Part shown: positions 29,026-29,407 of the stretch, in pieces
Layout: every line of letters starts with the position of its first letter
Position numbering within the stretch: position 1 is the first letter of the stretch
Origin: Tubulinosema ratisbonensis
Taxonomy: Eukaryota; Microsporidia; Tubulinosematidae
Direction of reading: 5' to 3'
Assembly (NCBI GenBank): GCA_004000155.1
Contig: RCSS01000652.1
Coordinates: forward strand, 1 to 29,407
DNA length: 29,407 nt
The notes under the pieces: generated by a model
Seen by the model: only the letters and a program-made list of their open reading frames with translations
The model's database searches: none
What the model was told of the DNA's origin: nothing
Translations under genes and position numbers: made by a program

Positions 29026-29407
29026 TTTTTTGCCTAGGAATAGAAAGTTCATTAAAGATCTTTCATTATACCTTTGTCTTGTATACTGAGCATGCGCCCT
29101 TACCTAAGGTAAATATTGTATAGACCTTTGTCTTTAATCGTTTAATTATAGGTTGCTCTACTTTGTCAGTCTGTTGTGGTTTTCTTCTATAACTTTGTGG
29201 GGTTCGTCGTTTTTTAAATAAATATTTTTTAATTTATCTGACAACCTTCTGTAGAAAATATTAATACCTAGTTGAAAAAAACATACTGTAAAATATTTTT
29301 TTATACTTAGGTATAGCTCAAAATGTTACGAGTCATTTACCTTTAAAATCCCCCGTGCACTTATCTGGCTACCTAAGCCTACCTTAACTTGCAGACTTTG
29401 GTACAGG
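29026..29407 (-). repeat. dispersed structured repeat, right copy (long form), runs off the window
   Basis: The reverse complement begins CCTGTACCAAAGTCTGCAAG at the window end, then carries GTGCACGGGGG, TTGAGCTATACC, TATTTTACAGTATG, CAACTAGGTATTAA, AAAGATCT and CCTAGGC plus an A-run, matching 23905-24122 in order. About 165 bp of extra sequence lies between the ACTAGGTAT block and the GATCT block. The element may continue beyond the window. Confidence 0.75.

Noticed and set aside
23905..29407. The inverted repeats as ends of one 5.5-kb transposon
   Set aside because: The enclosed genes (RNase P RNA, TAF10, RhoGAP) are essential host genes and the two copies differ by a 165-bp segment, so two independent insertions fit better.

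Overview
The window looks like nuclear DNA of an AT-rich microsporidian. Evidence seen in the sequence: intron-less, very short eukaryotic genes (uL4/RPL4, SRP19, an RRP42-like exosome subunit, TAF10, a homeodomain protein, a RhoGAP domain protein); tiny intergenic gaps inside gene clusters; a CCC motif directly upstream of many start codons; and many decayed cut-and-paste DNA transposons. The Merlin/hAT/mariner mix suits a transposon-bearing lineage such as Anncaliia/Tubulinosema-type or Hamiltosporidium-type microsporidia, but the genus is inference only. Seven single N bases (3861, 7733, 8856, 9272, 9826, 25253, 25336) mark unresolved consensus positions.

Layout. 1-5700 is a transposon graveyard: an unidentified coding relic (205-505, minus), a Merlin relic (about 1380-2110, plus), a Tc1/mariner relic (about 3200-4025, plus) and a better preserved Merlin transposase (4802-5590, minus). 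5744-10790 is the first gene cluster, nearly all minus strand: a ThiF/UBA4-type E1-like enzyme, a short ORF with a possible in-frame stop, an unidentified 91-aa protein, an RRP42-like exosome subunit, a homeodomain protein, SRP19 and RPL4, with one plus-strand gene (9391-9777, possibly a coiled-coil nucleoporin) wedged between SRP19 and RPL4. 10860-12560 holds a decayed IS630/mariner-like C-terminus and a decayed hAT transposase, both minus.

13000-26003 is gene-poor, extremely AT-rich DNA carrying three diverged paralogues of one secreted protein family (16706-17683, 19871-20854, 25026-26003, all minus). All three share a signal peptide, a C-terminal pattern that resembles a degenerate ubiquitin-specific protease (USP) fold without the catalytic residues, and the same promoter: TGATAAG, 23-24 nt, CCC, ATG. 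This promoter-plus-family unit is the most interesting system in the window.

26129-27567 is a second compact cluster: an RNase P RNA gene (minus, recognised from conserved blocks, closing helix P1 and a T-run), TAF10 and a RhoGAP domain protein. The right end has another Merlin relic and a copy of a dispersed repeat (29026-29407) whose inverted partner lies at 23905-24122; both end in the same short sequence plus an A-run.

The housekeeping genes cover tRNA processing, RNA decay, transcription, protein targeting, translation and possibly sulfur/ubiquitin-like chemistry. They form two dense islands separated by AT-rich DNA in which transposons decay and the secreted family has expanded.
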